Below, one piece after another: positions 1 through 8,663 of a stretch of DNA of 64,000 nt. Below the pieces are notes generated by a model, which was given only the letters and a program-made list of their open reading frames with translations, was not told the DNA's origin and did not search any database. Source of the stretch: Paenibacillus polymyxa M1. Lineage in GTDB: Bacteria; Bacillota; Bacilli; Paenibacillales; Paenibacillaceae. The translations under genes were made by a program, and so were the position numbers. Location: contig NC_017542.1 of the NCBI RefSeq assembly GCF_000237325.1, positions 5,202,501 to 5,266,500 on the forward strand, read 5' to 3'. Positions within the stretch are counted from its first letter, which is position 1. Each line of letters starts with the position of its first letter.

Positions 1-235
1 TCCATAATGGAGCGAGGTGGCGATGCGGTGTGAAGCCCTTGAGTATCTCCCCGCCCACACGCTGTGTTGGCGAATCTGGCAGAACAAGACCGCTTGTTTG
101 TTCAAGCGCTACCAGTTCGTCATAAAGCACATCATATTCTTTGTCGCTGATCTGGGGGTCATCCAATGTATAGTAGTGATAGTTATATGTGTTCAGTTCA
201 GCAACAAGCTGCTCCATCCTGTGCATTGGGTTCAT
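1..235 (-). CDS. ligA: NAD-dependent DNA ligase, N-terminal part (cut by window edge)
   Basis: Only the first 78 residues lie in the window. They read as the LigA adenylation-domain Ia region: NYHYYTLDDPQISDKEYD is the NMN-binding helix pair, and DSPTQRVGG is the conserved following motif. LigA seals nicks using NAD+. The ATG at 235 has a GGAGGG about ten bases upstream. The gene follows pcrA by 94 bp on the same strand, the usual pcrB-pcrA-ligA order. The residues after RVGG (EILKGFTPHRHLAPLW) look more like the clostridial form of LigA, which continues LWSLDKA, than the classical Bacillus form. The genome may therefore carry a second ligase elsewhere; this is inference. Confidence 0.88.
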   Translation of the reverse strand, partial: MNPMHRMEQLVAELNTYNYHYYTLDDPQISDKEYDVLYDELVALEQTSGLVLPDSPTQRVGGEILKGFTPHRHLAPLW

Positions 236-329
236 GCAGGCGTATCCCTCCGGGAACTTCATTAGGGCAGAGACCTAAGCCAAGCTGCCCTATGAGGTTC
301 GAGATTTAATGAAATTTGAGATTTGAGAT

Positions 330-2654
330 TTACTCTACTTTTGTAATCGGCGCAAATCCAGCCAACAGTCGCTTAACCCCTACCGGAGCAGGGAAAGCAA
401 TCTGAAGTTCCATATCATTGCCCGTCCCTTTTACAGCTACAATGGTTCCAATTCCCCATTTGCCATGCTGTACCTTGTCTCCGGCAGCAAAAATGGATGG
501 ACCTCCTGTCGAAGCAGTCGAAGTTGGTTTTGCGGGCGAGGAAGTGGTCACTGTTACGCGGGGCGACGCGGAGGCAGACGAGCCACTACGGCTCATCGTA
601 TCAAACGAGCGCTCTCCACCAAAGTTGCTGCCACTGCTTTTGCCCAGTCCGCGACCACCATAAGATCCTCCTACATTGCCTGAACGACGGTAGCGGTCAC
701 GCTTGATGATCGTATCTTCTTTTAACTCATCCGGAATCTCTTCGAGAAAGCGGGAAGGCGGGTTAGCTGTGGTACGTCCAAACAGAGTGCGCATCTGTGC
801 GCATGTGAGGAACAACTGCTCCTCAGCACGGGTAATCCCGACGTACGCCAATCTGCGCTCTTCCTCCAGCTCTTCATTATCCAAAAAGGCCCTGCTGTGA
901 GGGAATACCCCTTCCTCCATCCCAACGATAAATACGATAGGAAACTCCAGTCCTTTAGCGCTATGCATGGTCATTAATACAACCGCATCACTCTGCTCCT
1001 CTTCATCGTCATTCATGGAATCAATATCGGCAATTAGAGCAAGATCGGTCAGGAAGGAAACAAGTGACTTGTCTTCCGTTCCTTTTTCAAATTCCATAGT
1101 TACCGACAGGAACTCATCAATATTCTCCAAACGCGAGCGTGACTCGAGTGTATTCTCGTTTTGCAGTTCTAATCGATATTGGGTGGTTTCCAGCATTTTT
1201 TCGGTCAGCTCAGTAACTGACAGATAATCCACCATCCGACTTAAACCCTCGATCATATCGTAAAACTCTACAAGCGCATTGCGCGTGCGTCCAGCAAAGC
1301 CTAAGTCATCTACCACTTGAAGTACACGGAAAATTGAAACGCCACGTTCCGCTGCAGCTGCCTGCAATTTGCCGACCGTTGTGTCGCCGATGCTTCGTTT
1401 CGGTACATTAATGATTCGGATCAAGCTGATGTCGTCGTCAGGATTGGACAGTAGGCGAAGATACGCCAGTAAATCCTTAATCTCTTTACGATCATAGAAC
1501 TTGATTCCGCCCACGATTTGGTAAGGAATATCCGATTTAATCAAAATTTCCTCGACTACCCGGGACTGGGCATTCGTACGGTACAAAATAGCATGATGGC
1601 TATAGGTTTTGCCCGCCTTAATATTCTTATGAATTTCTGAGGCGATAAAGTAGCCTTCGTCATGTTCGGAGTCAGCACGATAAACCTTAATCTTGGCACC
1701 GCCTTCTTTGTCGGTCCATAGTTTTTTCGGCTTACGGCCTGTATTTTGGCCAATGACTTCGTTAGCTGCATTAAGAATATTCGAAGTTGAGCGATAGTTC
1801 TGCTCCAACAAAATCGTACGTGCTTCTGGGTAATCCTCTTCAAAGTTCAAAATGTTGCTAATATCCGCCCCCCGCCACCGATAGATGGATTGGTCGCTGT
1901 CACCTACAACGCATAGCCGGTGATGCTTGTCAGCCAGCATTTTGCACAGCATGTACTGCGCACGGTTCGTATCCTGATATTCATCAACATGAATGTATTG
2001 AAATTTCTTTTGGTAGAAATCAAGCACCTCAGGCACTTCTTTAAAGAGCTGAATCGTTGCCATGATCAGATCATCAAAATCAAGAGAGTTGTTATTTTTG
2101 AGCCGTTGTTGATACTTGGTATATACCTTCGCCACAATTCCTTCAAAATAATCGCCAATCTTGCGCTCATACATTTCGGGAGTGACCAATTCATTTTTAG
2201 CCGTACTCATCATAGACTGAACCGCTTTGGGTTCAAACTTCTTAGTATCTATATTCAAGTCCTTCATGCAGCTCCGAATGACAGACAATTGATCCGTAGA
2301 ATCCAAGATGCTGAAATTGGAGGTAAATCCGATCCGCTCAATATCCCGGCGTAAAATACGCACACACATGGAGTGAAAGGTGGATACCCACACATCTCTC
2401 CCCTGCGGGCCAATTAGCTTGGATACGCGATCCTGCATTTCACGCGCGGCCTTATTCGTAAAGGTAATCGCCAAAATACCCCATGGAGCCGTCTTACGGG
2501 TCGCAATGAGGTAAGCTATTCGGTGCGTGAGCACCCGCGTCTTACCACTGCCTGCGCCAGCCATAATCAGCAGCGGACCATCTACCGCCTCCACGGCCTG
2601 ACGCTGAGGCTGATTAAGGCGAGCTACCGCCTCGTGTATATCTATTGATTGCAT
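330..2654 (-). CDS. pcrA: ATP-dependent 3'-5' DNA helicase PcrA
   Basis: This is a UvrD/PcrA superfamily 1A helicase of 774 residues, close to the usual length. It unwinds DNA in repair and rolling-circle replication and removes RecA filaments. Visible motifs are Walker A GAGSGKT near residue 33, DEYQDTN (motif II) near 225, [13 protein letters not shown] (motif III) near 250, and [11 protein letters not shown] (motif V) near 565. The C-terminus has a Gly/Ser-rich linker followed by a Tudor-like domain ([10 protein letters not shown]), which in PcrA binds RNA polymerase. An AGAAAGGAG lies upstream of the ATG. It is the middle gene of pcrB-pcrA-ligA. Confidence 0.97.
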   Translation of the reverse strand: MQSIDIHEAVARLNQPQRQAVEAVDGPLLIMAGAGSGKTRVLTHRIAYLIATRKTAPWGILAITFTNKAAREMQDRVSKLIGPQGRDVWVSTFHSMCVRILRRDIERIGFTSNFSILDSTDQLSVIRSCMKDLNIDTKKFEPKAVQSMMSTAKNELVTPEMYERKIGDYFEGIVAKVYTKYQQRLKNNNSLDFDDLIMATIQLFKEVPEVLDFYQKKFQYIHVDEYQDTNRAQYMLCKMLADKHHRLCVVGDSDQSIYRWRGADISNILNFEEDYPEARTILLEQNYRSTSNILNAANEVIGQNTGRKPKKLWTDKEGGAKIKVYRADSEHDEGYFIASEIHKNIKAGKTYSHHAILYRTNAQSRVVEEILIKSDIPYQIVGGIKFYDRKEIKDLLAYLRLLSNPDDDISLIRIINVPKRSIGDTTVGKLQAAAAERGVSIFRVLQVVDDLGFAGRTRNALVEFYDMIEGLSRMVDYLSVTELTEKMLETTQYRLELQNENTLESRSRLENIDEFLSVTMEFEKGTEDKSLVSFLTDLALIADIDSMNDDEEEQSDAVVLMTMHSAKGLEFPIVFIVGMEEGVFPHSRAFLDNEELEEERRLAYVGITRAEEQLFLTCAQMRTLFGRTTANPPSRFLEEIPDELKEDTIIKRDRYRRSGNVGGSYGGRGLGKSSGSNFGGERSFDTMSRSGSSASASPRVTVTTSSPAKPTSTASTGGPSIFAAGDKVQHGKWGIGTIVAVKGTGNDMELQIAFPAPVGVKRLLAGFAPITKVE

Positions 2655-2696
2655 GCGTGCATGCTCCTTTCTCTAAGCCTTCATAAAATTCACGCT

Positions 2697-3389
2697 CTAT
2701 ACTTCCAATTTCACAGCTACCGTCTCCAGCGCTTTCGCCAAATCACGATAAATAATGTTTCCTACTACAATGGTGTCACAAACAGCTGCTGCTTGTAACG
2801 CGGTAGATTTATCCACGATCCCTCCTCCGTATAGGACACGAGATCGCTCCATACCACGATGTATTTGTTGTACCAGCTCCATATCTCCAAAGACACCGCT
2901 ATATTCCACATATACAATCGGTAGATGCATAAGCTTGTCAGCAATCTGTGCATATGAAGCGGCAGCAGAAGCACTCAGCGAAGTATCCGCACTGGTAAGC
3001 TTAGCGACGGTGGAATCACCGTTCAAAACAATATATCCTTCCGTCACAAGCAAATCCCAAGGGATCATATAACCAAATTGCTCAATCGCACGTTGGTGCT
3101 GGCCCATGATCCAATTACTGTCACTGGTATTCAGCACCATGGGAATCATATATAGATCAAACCCCGGCACTACAGCTTCCAGATCGGATACCTCAAGCAC
3201 ACACGGCACCTCGTAACGCCGAACCCGTGACAGCAAATCCACCGTATTTTCATACGTTACGCCCGATGAACCGCCTACCATAATGGCGTCCGTACCAGAC
3301 ATACACACGGCATCAAGCGCTTCATCATTCAGTTCCTTGTCAGGATCAAGCTTAAATACATGCCTCCATGATTGAATTGAATCTGCCAA
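2697..3389 (-). CDS. pcrB: Heptaprenylglyceryl phosphate synthase PcrB
   Basis: PcrB transfers a heptaprenyl group to sn-glycerol-1-phosphate, making an archaeal-like ether lipid in Bacillales. The protein is a TIM barrel of about 230 residues. Family motifs seen are HVFKLDP at the start, SGTDAIMVGGSSGVT, PCVLEVS, PIVYVEYSG, and the phosphate-binding LYGGGI and VVGNIIY. An ATG exists at 3407, but it has no ribosome binding site. A GGAGG lies eight bases before the TTG at 3389, and that start places the conserved Trp as in other PcrB proteins, so TTG 3389 is preferred. It is the first gene of the pcrB-pcrA-ligA operon. Confidence 0.93.
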   Translation of the reverse strand: MADSIQSWRHVFKLDPDKELNDEALDAVCMSGTDAIMVGGSSGVTYENTVDLLSRVRRYEVPCVLEVSDLEAVVPGFDLYMIPMVLNTSDSNWIMGQHQRAIEQFGYMIPWDLLVTEGYIVLNGDSTVAKLTSADTSLSASAAASYAQIADKLMHLPIVYVEYSGVFGDMELVQQIHRGMERSRVLYGGGIVDKSTALQAAAVCDTIVVGNIIYRDLAKALETVAVKLEV

Positions 3390-3468
3390 CACACATTCCT
3401 CCAGCATCCATTGCTTTTGTCATCATCCAGACGAGCCGAATTTTAATATCCAAAAGCGTTCTATGCTA

Positions 3469-3497
3469 AGTCTATGACAGTGCTTAAAAGGTGTCAA
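3469..3497 (-). promoter_or_regulatory. Sigma-A promoter of pcrB operon
   Basis: On the minus strand a perfect -35 TTGACA (3492-3497) is followed by a 17-base spacer and a -10 TAGACT (3469-3474). It lies about 80 bp before the pcrB start, with no other gene between. Confidence 0.6.
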
Positions 3498-3533
3498 TGT
3501 TCGTATCAAATGGGAACACCGAGTTCAGACAGC

Positions 3534-4406
3534 TTATGGTCTCAGCGCATACAACCAACTGCGTTTACGAAGTTCTTTTTCCGTTAAAACATCTGTATAG
3601 AAACCTCTTACACCCATCTGTTCGTACTCAGTAGCATCCTTCAACTCGTTAATCGTATTTACATAGCACACTGCCCCTGCCTGACGCAAACTTTCAACTA
3701 AGGCACCACTCACGCGATTTTCCGGTAAAGTTACTGCCGTTATATCATGTTGTTGAACAAATTGAATGATCTGGTCATCCGTATCCTCTGTAGCATAGAG
3801 CGTATAAATAATGGATGTATAAGGATAGATACTCCGCAATGTTTGCAGCATTTCCTCATTATAAATTTGAGGGACAATACGAGATAAAAGTTCGGGATTT
3901 TTCTCCTGAGCCTGAAGGGTCAGTTGTGCAAACAACCGTTTGATTTGGGCAGAGTCCTGCTCTTTCGTATCGGTCACAATATAGGCATTCGGGTACTTTT
4001 CCAATAAATCCAATACATCCTTCCAATCTAGTGGAGTATAGGAACCGTGTATAGGGGTGTTTTTAAATTGATGATAGCTCCAGGGCTTTCCGCCCTGCTC
4101 TGTAGCAACTGCGTGTTCCTGTTGCATTTGTTTTGTAAAGGATTCTGTCCATTCATGCCGTGCCACCAAATGTCCATCCGAAGTAAACATCAGGTCGACC
4201 TCGAATACACGGCTGCCTTTTTTATAATTTTCTACAAACGCTTCACGCGCATTGGTATAAGCCAAACCATCAACGGCTCCCATGGCATGCGAAATTACGC
4301 GGTGTGTGGTAAAGCCAGTATGTTCTTCTGTAGATTGTCCTTTGTAAGCCAGTAAAAATGTACCGATTAACATTAAAAGAATAACCGCAGCAATCACTCG
4401 TTTCAT
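3534..4406 (-). CDS. GDPD-like phosphodiesterase, signal-anchored
   Basis: The 290-residue protein starts with an N-terminal hydrophobic segment (about residues 4-20), so it is probably secreted or membrane-anchored. The rest resembles the PLC-like/GDPD TIM barrel: a first motif with His (ISHAMG) near residue 39, FEVDLMFTSDGHLVARHEW with the Glu-Asp pair and second His near 90-108, and TDTKE near 160. Glycerophosphodiester phosphodiesterases hydrolyse deacylated phospholipids or teichoic acid glycerol units; the substrate here is unknown. The usual HRG is replaced by SHAMG, as in the more distant PI-PLC-like branch. It is probably a single-gene unit between the glycan locus and pcrB. Confidence 0.78.
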   Translation of the reverse strand: MKRVIAAVILLMLIGTFLLAYKGQSTEEHTGFTTHRVISHAMGAVDGLAYTNAREAFVENYKKGSRVFEVDLMFTSDGHLVARHEWTESFTKQMQQEHAVATEQGGKPWSYHQFKNTPIHGSYTPLDWKDVLDLLEKYPNAYIVTDTKEQDSAQIKRLFAQLTLQAQEKNPELLSRIVPQIYNEEMLQTLRSIYPYTSIIYTLYATEDTDDQIIQFVQQHDITAVTLPENRVSGALVESLRQAGAVCYVNTINELKDATEYEQMGVRGFYTDVLTEKELRKRSWLYALRP

Positions 4407-4590
4407 AGGGTGTCACATCCTTTTCGTACAGGTCAATACCCTACATACACCTACTCAAAACAGCTCTATATCAGCTGAACTAAAAAATGTACATATAAGT
4501 AGGCAAAATAGTGCTGAACTGGTGAAGCGCGTATTCATCGGCCTTATTATTGAAATCTCGGGACGTTGGCTATGTAAGTGTAATAGACAC

Positions 4591-4619
4591 AAAAATACCC
4601 TCCGGCTAAGCCGAAGGGT
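4591..4619 (-). terminator. Terminator of the glycosyltransferase pair
   Basis: On the minus strand a stem of ACCCTTCGGC/GCCGGAGGGT type with a three-base loop (arms 4597-4606 and 4610-4619, one mismatch) is followed by ATTTTT. It lies directly after the stop of the gene at 4628. Confidence 0.82.
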
Positions 4620-4627
4620 GCTCTGAA

Positions 4628-6028
4628 TTAATAAGCGTTTTTGAAGCCGTTACGGATTGTACGAAAAATAATTTTAATATCGAATAAGAGCGACCAGTTC
4701 TCAATATAGAAGATGTCGTGCTTAATCCGTTCCTCAATAGATGTATCTCCACGTAAACCGTTACTCTGTGCCCAACCTGTAATTCCAGGACGAACATGAT
4801 GCTTCACCATGTATTTTGGAATTTCCTCACGGAATTGATCCACATAATAGGGCCGTTCCGGACGTGGACCAACGACACTCATATCACCTAACAGTACGTT
4901 GAAAAACTGTGGCAGCTCATCGAGACTCGTTTTACGAATAAAAGTACCAAAACGTGTGCGTCTTGGGTCATTAGCAGTCGTCCAGCCCGTATCTTCAGTT
5001 CCAGGTGGCAGTACCCTCATCGAACGAAATTTGTACATCCGGAAGGTGCGACGATTCAAGCCTACCCGCTCCTGCTTAAAAATAATGGGGCCTCTCGATG
5101 TGACCTTCACACCAATCGCCACGGCCAGCATAATGGGAGAGGTCAGAATAATGGCGAATAAAGAAAATAAAATATCAAACAGACGCTTAAACAATCGATT
5201 CCCTGCTACATCCAGTGGAATATCTCGTACATTGATCATCGGCATACCTGCAAAGTTGTCAAAGTAAGGTCGTGCCGGCAAATAATCAAAGAAATCGGGA
5301 ATAATAAGCGTGCGTACTCCAGCCTTTTCACACATGTTGATAATCTTGGGATACTTATCATGAGCATCCAGCGGCAGCGCCAGAATGACCTCATCAATCA
5401 TCAGGCGTGACAGCGTTGCCTCCAACTGATCTAATCCTCCAAGAATCGGACGAAAATGAGCTTCTTCCTCTTCGTTCCAATGCCGTTTATCATCTAGAAA
5501 TCCCACTACTTCATAACCTAAATCAGGATATTGTCCAAGATTATGATAAAATCGTTGGCCTAAAGAACCTGCTCCAAGAATGAGCATGAATTGCTTATTG
5601 TATCCTTTTTGACGGAGAATTTTAAGAATTTGCTTCAAAAAATAACGATAAAACAAAATAATCAGCACATTACCAACCATATAGATCGCCAGGTAGGACC
5701 GCGAGATGTCGATTTGCTTTACGAAAAACATTACACTCAACAGCACAAACAGACCAACAATGTGAATCTGGGTAACGCGAAATACATCATCTGCAAACCT
5801 CTTTTTGCGCTTTGGCGAATAGAGTGAGAATAACATCCCCAGCACTACAGCAATCAGACCGTATATTAAGCTCCACCCTCCATATACTTGAATAGGAAGC
5901 GGCTCTTTATAAGTGATCCATTCACTTTCAAATTTGAAAAACCAAGCGATCAGAAAAGATAACTGAATGACCGCGAAATCCGCCACAATATATAATTGGG
6001 TTAAAAAACGCTGATTTCTGCGTATCAT
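4628..6028 (-). CDS. Polyprenyl-phosphate sugar-phosphate transferase (WcaJ/WbaP type), initiates glycan
   Basis: This 466-residue polyisoprenyl-phosphate hexose-1-phosphate transferase transfers a sugar phosphate to the lipid carrier, the first step of EPS or S-layer glycan synthesis. The N-terminus has about five membrane helices (residues 10-140). A nucleotide-binding-like CoA-fold region follows (LILGAGSLGQRFY near 150, VVGFLDD). The C-terminal catalytic domain shows KRLFDILFSL, IFKQERVGLNRRTFRMYKFRSM, KTSLDELPQFFNVLLGDMSVVGPRPERP and VRPGITGWAQ. The architecture matches undecaprenyl-phosphate glucose phosphotransferases and WsaP of Geobacillus. The sugar (Glc or Gal) cannot be read from sequence. 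Its start overlaps the upstream GT2 stop by four bases (ATGA), so the two are coupled. Confidence 0.92.
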   Translation of the reverse strand: MIRRNQRFLTQLYIVADFAVIQLSFLIAWFFKFESEWITYKEPLPIQVYGGWSLIYGLIAVVLGMLFSLYSPKRKKRFADDVFRVTQIHIVGLFVLLSVMFFVKQIDISRSYLAIYMVGNVLIILFYRYFLKQILKILRQKGYNKQFMLILGAGSLGQRFYHNLGQYPDLGYEVVGFLDDKRHWNEEEEAHFRPILGGLDQLEATLSRLMIDEVILALPLDAHDKYPKIINMCEKAGVRTLIIPDFFDYLPARPYFDNFAGMPMINVRDIPLDVAGNRLFKRLFDILFSLFAIILTSPIMLAVAIGVKVTSRGPIIFKQERVGLNRRTFRMYKFRSMRVLPPGTEDTGWTTANDPRRTRFGTFIRKTSLDELPQFFNVLLGDMSVVGPRPERPYYVDQFREEIPKYMVKHHVRPGITGWAQSNGLRGDTSIEERIKHDIFYIENWSLLFDIKIIFRTIRNGFKNAY

Positions 6029-6933
6029 GCTTTCACCTCAGTACGAGATTGTTCCCCGCCGTCCGGCTTAACCGGTGCAGACAACTTATTTTTAAGAAAA
6101 GCCATTCCAAACTTCACCGTAATTCCCGTATATACAGCCATGTTAGTGATCCAGCTGTATTGCTGTTTATAATGCTTACGATGAAATACCCACATCGCTC
6201 TATGAAACTCATAAATAATTTTCAAAGGACGACGGCGAGCACTGCCTCCTTTGATATGAATAATATATGTGCGTGGGTAGTAGTAAATGCCCCAACCGGC
6301 TTGTTTAATCCGATAACACCAGTCTATATCCTCACCATACATAAAAAAGGTTTCGTCCAATCCGCCGACCTGGTCAATCGTCTCCTTACGCACCAGCATA
6401 AAAGCACCAACCAGTACATCTACAGGATACTCATCATCGGGGCTTAGATGCCCAAGCTGATATTGGTTGTACTTCGGGTTATCCGGGTAACGCTTCGACC
6501 AGCCGAAAGCATAGTAAAAAGACGCCGACGGCGTTGGAAACCCTCGCTTACAAGCCTTGTCTAGCGAGCCATCCGGCAGAATGACCTTACAGCCCGATGC
6601 CCCCATCTCCGGGTGTGTATCCATAAACTGAATCATTGTATCCAGCGTATCCGGCTGCACCAACGTATCGGAGTTCAATAGCAATACATAACGCCCGCTA
6701 GCTACTTCCATCCCCTGATTGTTCGCCTTGGCAAACCCTGTATTATCCTTATTAGCTATCAATGTAATATCCGGGTACGCAGCACGAATAGCCTCAACAG
6801 ACCCGTCACTGGAGTGATTATCGATAACAATCACTTCATATCGATACTGCGTCTTTGACGCATACACTGACTGCAAACAATCCAGCGTCAATCGACACGT
6901 ATTATAGTTGACGACCAGTATGCTTACATCCAT
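6025..6933 (-). CDS. Glycosyltransferase family 2 (rhamnosyltransferase-like)
   Basis: The GT-A fold N-terminus reads SILVVNYNTCRLTLDCLQSV, followed by VIVIDNHSSDGS and the DxD-like NSDTLV near residue 88. MYGEDIDWCYRIKQAGW near 200 is the base/acceptor region of family 2 enzymes of the WbbL/RfbF type, which often move rhamnose. The 302-residue length is normal. No membrane helix is obvious, so it works at the cytoplasmic face. It is the first gene of a two-gene unit with the initiating transferase, so it may add the second sugar to the lipid-linked one; this is inference. An extended -10 promoter lies about 50 bp upstream. Confidence 0.9.
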   Translation of the reverse strand: MDVSILVVNYNTCRLTLDCLQSVYASKTQYRYEVIVIDNHSSDGSVEAIRAAYPDITLIANKDNTGFAKANNQGMEVASGRYVLLLNSDTLVQPDTLDTMIQFMDTHPEMGASGCKVILPDGSLDKACKRGFPTPSASFYYAFGWSKRYPDNPKYNQYQLGHLSPDDEYPVDVLVGAFMLVRKETIDQVGGLDETFFMYGEDIDWCYRIKQAGWGIYYYPRTYIIHIKGGSARRRPLKIIYEFHRAMWVFHRKHYKQQYSWITNMAVYTGITVKFGMAFLKNKLSAPVKPDGGEQSRTEVKA

Positions 6934-6980
6934 ATTTAAAACGCTCCTGACAAATTCAGTAATCTATTCTACTATCGCCT

Positions 6981-6989
6981 ATTATAGCA
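6981..6989 (-). promoter_or_regulatory. Extended -10 promoter for the GT2/initiating transferase unit
   Basis: The minus strand reads TGCTATAAT, a consensus TGn-TATAAT element about 48 bp upstream of the ATG at 6933. No good -35 is present, which is usual for extended -10 promoters. Confidence 0.55.
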
Positions 6990-7165
6990 TACCGTGCAGG
7001 CCACGGGGCGCAAAAAAGCACATAACTTGTAACCTTGCATAGTTAGTAGAATTTCACAAAATTCGATTCCAGTCGCTCCAAAGTGCAAATATAGACAAAC
7101 GAAACCATTTCGATCTATATATTGTTCATTGGAAGTCGTTTATTAGATTTTTGTAAAATCCTCGG

Positions 7166-7194
7166 TTGAGGTCTAAATTTCATCGTGGTAAGAT
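7166..7194 (+). promoter_or_regulatory. Promoter of antisense RNA to the small toxin
   Basis: The plus strand has -35 TTGAGG (7166-7171), a 17-base spacer and -10 TAAGAT (7189-7194). No plus-strand protein gene follows. The transcript would run into the 3' end of the small toxin gene and stop at the hairpin at 7274-7312. Confidence 0.55.
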
Positions 7195-7200
7195 ATACAT

Positions 7201-7315
7201 GGAAAAAGGGCTGGTGCCAGCCAGCCCCGCGCAACCAACGCTCCAAGAGCGGACGGTTTTAGAACAATCAGGCCGAAAATAGACCCTTCCTTGCGGGGGC
7301 GGTCTATTTTCGTTT
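7201..7315 (+). ncRNA. Putative antisense RNA (RatA-like antitoxin) of a type I system
   Basis: A start near 7201 is predicted from the promoter at 7166-7194, with an end at the bidirectional hairpin at 7274-7312. The RNA would be about 115 nt and complementary to the 3' end of the toxin mRNA, the same layout as txpA/RatA in Bacillus subtilis. It contains a GC-rich hairpin near 7209-7229 (GGGCTGG-TGCCAG-CCAGCCC). Ends are inferred from sequence only. Confidence 0.5.
7274..7312. terminator. Bidirectional terminator shared by toxin mRNA and antisense RNA
   Basis: A perfect 12-bp inverted repeat (CGAAAATAGACC at 7274-7285 and GGTCTATTTTCG at 7301-7312) encloses a GC-rich loop. The AAAA/TTTT parts can serve as the tail in either direction. 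The toxin stop codon lies within one arm. Confidence 0.7.
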
Positions 7316-7387
7316 GTTAAACTCTAACAGTGTGACGATTAACGCCCCGAACGTCAGCATTAAACTGAGCGCCTCAAACACTGTCAC
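7304..7387 (-). CDS. Small holin-like type I toxin (TxpA/BsrG/Fst family)
   Basis: This 27-residue peptide begins VTVFEALSLM and ends EFNKRK. The pattern is a short N-terminal (M/V)TVFEALSLM, one membrane helix, and a basic tail, as in the many Firmicute peptides annotated as putative holin-like toxins and in TxpA/BsrG. Such peptides insert in the membrane and stop growth when not repressed by antisense RNA. The start is GTG at 7387, with a strong GAGGAGGGGGG upstream. A TATAAT element lies about 70 bp upstream on the minus strand, giving a long leader as in this family. It sits between two glycosyltransferase genes. Confidence is high for the family and moderate for activity. Confidence 0.8.
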   Translation of the reverse strand: MTVFEALSLMLTFGALIVTLLEFNKRK

Positions 7388-7579
7388 AGGCTTCACCCCC
7401 CTCCTCGGGAGAGTTAGCCGACCGCCCTTGCCAGCTCTATCGGTTGCACGCTTCAATTATACTATATATTTCCAAAAAGGAACACGCATTCGATGGTATT
7501 TTATCTAGCATTCATTTGCACCTTTGATTATTTGACGCTCCTATATGGAAAAAAGTTTCAATATTTTTCTTTCCATCTT

Positions 7580-8518
7580 CTATAATTTCCCCAATATAAA
7601 AACTAACTTATAAATCCAGTTGTCTAACCGTGACTGCCTATAGAATGGAGACTGCCCAATATATCTCATACGAGAAAGCACACCCTTTTGGTAGCTATCC
7701 AGGAATTGATCCACATCTCTGTACAATTGAGAAGGCATGTCTTGTCCATATAGTTGAACAAATTGCCGGGCTTGCTTACTTAAAATATAGCGATTTTTTC
7801 CTTTCACAAATCTACTTAGTCTCTTCCTCCACTTGCCGATCCAGCCATCCGTTGACCCTCCGAGCACATTGTTTTGATGCTGCCGATACCAAATGGACGG
7901 CTCAGGATCAAAAACGACCTCACCAAAAGCGGCGGTACATAAGTAAATCCACCAGTCATGCATGATAATGTTATCCAAAGTATCTGGCATTCTCGTTTTC
8001 ACGAACTGAAGTGTTTGTTTATTGATTACCATGGTACAACCTACACATACATTCTCGATGAGAGCATTATATAAGGATAAAGGTCTGGGAATATCGGCTG
8101 GCCATACCTTGAGGGGTTCCAAGTTTTGAGAGACCATTTGGGTAGCAGAACAGTACATCAGCGGGCGGCTCTCATCCTTTTCCCTGAGCTGAGCTACAGC
8201 CCGAGCAAGCTTGTTCGGCATCCAAACATCATCCTGATCACAAAAAGCATAATAGTCGAATGTCTCGGAAGATCTTTGAATCAGATCAAAAAAACTCGCA
8301 ATAACTCCTTCATTGCTCTCGGGATATAAAACAACCCGTTGAGGATAACGCTGCTTCAGCGCATTCAATTTGGAAATCGTATCATCTGTTGAGCCATCAT
8401 CACGAATTAGAATCTGAGTATTTACGTCTTTCTGATTGATCAGGCTTTCTAATTGCTCATCTAAATAAGTTGCTCCATTATATGTAGATAACAAAATTTG
8501 TACACTGGGCTTTTCCAG
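7580..8518 (-). CDS. Glycosyltransferase family 2, probable CTG start
   Basis: The N-terminus SVQILLSTYNGATYLDEQLE, then IRDDGSTDDT and CDQDDVWMPNKL near residue 90, place it in the GT2 branch that includes rhamnosyltransferases. The nearest ATG codons (8578, 8566) are upstream of or inside a TATAAT element and have no ribosome binding site. AAGGAGGG precedes an in-frame ATT (8521) and CTG (8518), and CTG gives a normal GT2 start (M-EKPSVQ). The likely protein is 312 residues. The gene stands alone between the rml terminator and the toxin gene. The acceptor sugar is unknown. Confidence 0.83.
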   Translation of the reverse strand: MEKPSVQILLSTYNGATYLDEQLESLINQKDVNTQILIRDDGSTDDTISKLNALKQRYPQRVVLYPESNEGVIASFFDLIQRSSETFDYYAFCDQDDVWMPNKLARAVAQLREKDESRPLMYCSATQMVSQNLEPLKVWPADIPRPLSLYNALIENVCVGCTMVINKQTLQFVKTRMPDTLDNIIMHDWWIYLCTAAFGEVVFDPEPSIWYRQHQNNVLGGSTDGWIGKWRKRLSRFVKGKNRYILSKQARQFVQLYGQDMPSQLYRDVDQFLDSYQKGVLSRMRYIGQSPFYRQSRLDNWIYKLVFILGKL

Positions 8519-8610
8519 AATAATGCCCTCCTTATAGCTCCATATATGACGAACTGTCTTATACATTATAATACTCATTGAGCTTGATCGACATATGTCC
8601 CTAGATAATA

Positions 8611-8640
8611 AAATCTCCCAATCATAACATGATGGGAGAT
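8611..8640 (-). terminator. Terminator after rmlD
   Basis: A stem of twelve base pairs with one bulge is formed by 8613-8625 and 8629-8640 (ATCTCCCA/TGGGAGAT core) and is followed on the minus strand by TTTATTAT. It ends the rml transcript just after rmlD. Confidence 0.8.
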
Positions 8641-8663
8641 CGCTGCAGATATATAGTCTACCT

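Noticed and set aside
17..265. Plus-strand frame of 82 codons at the window start
   Set aside because: It is the shadow of the ligA N-terminus, whose protein motifs are clear on the minus strand.
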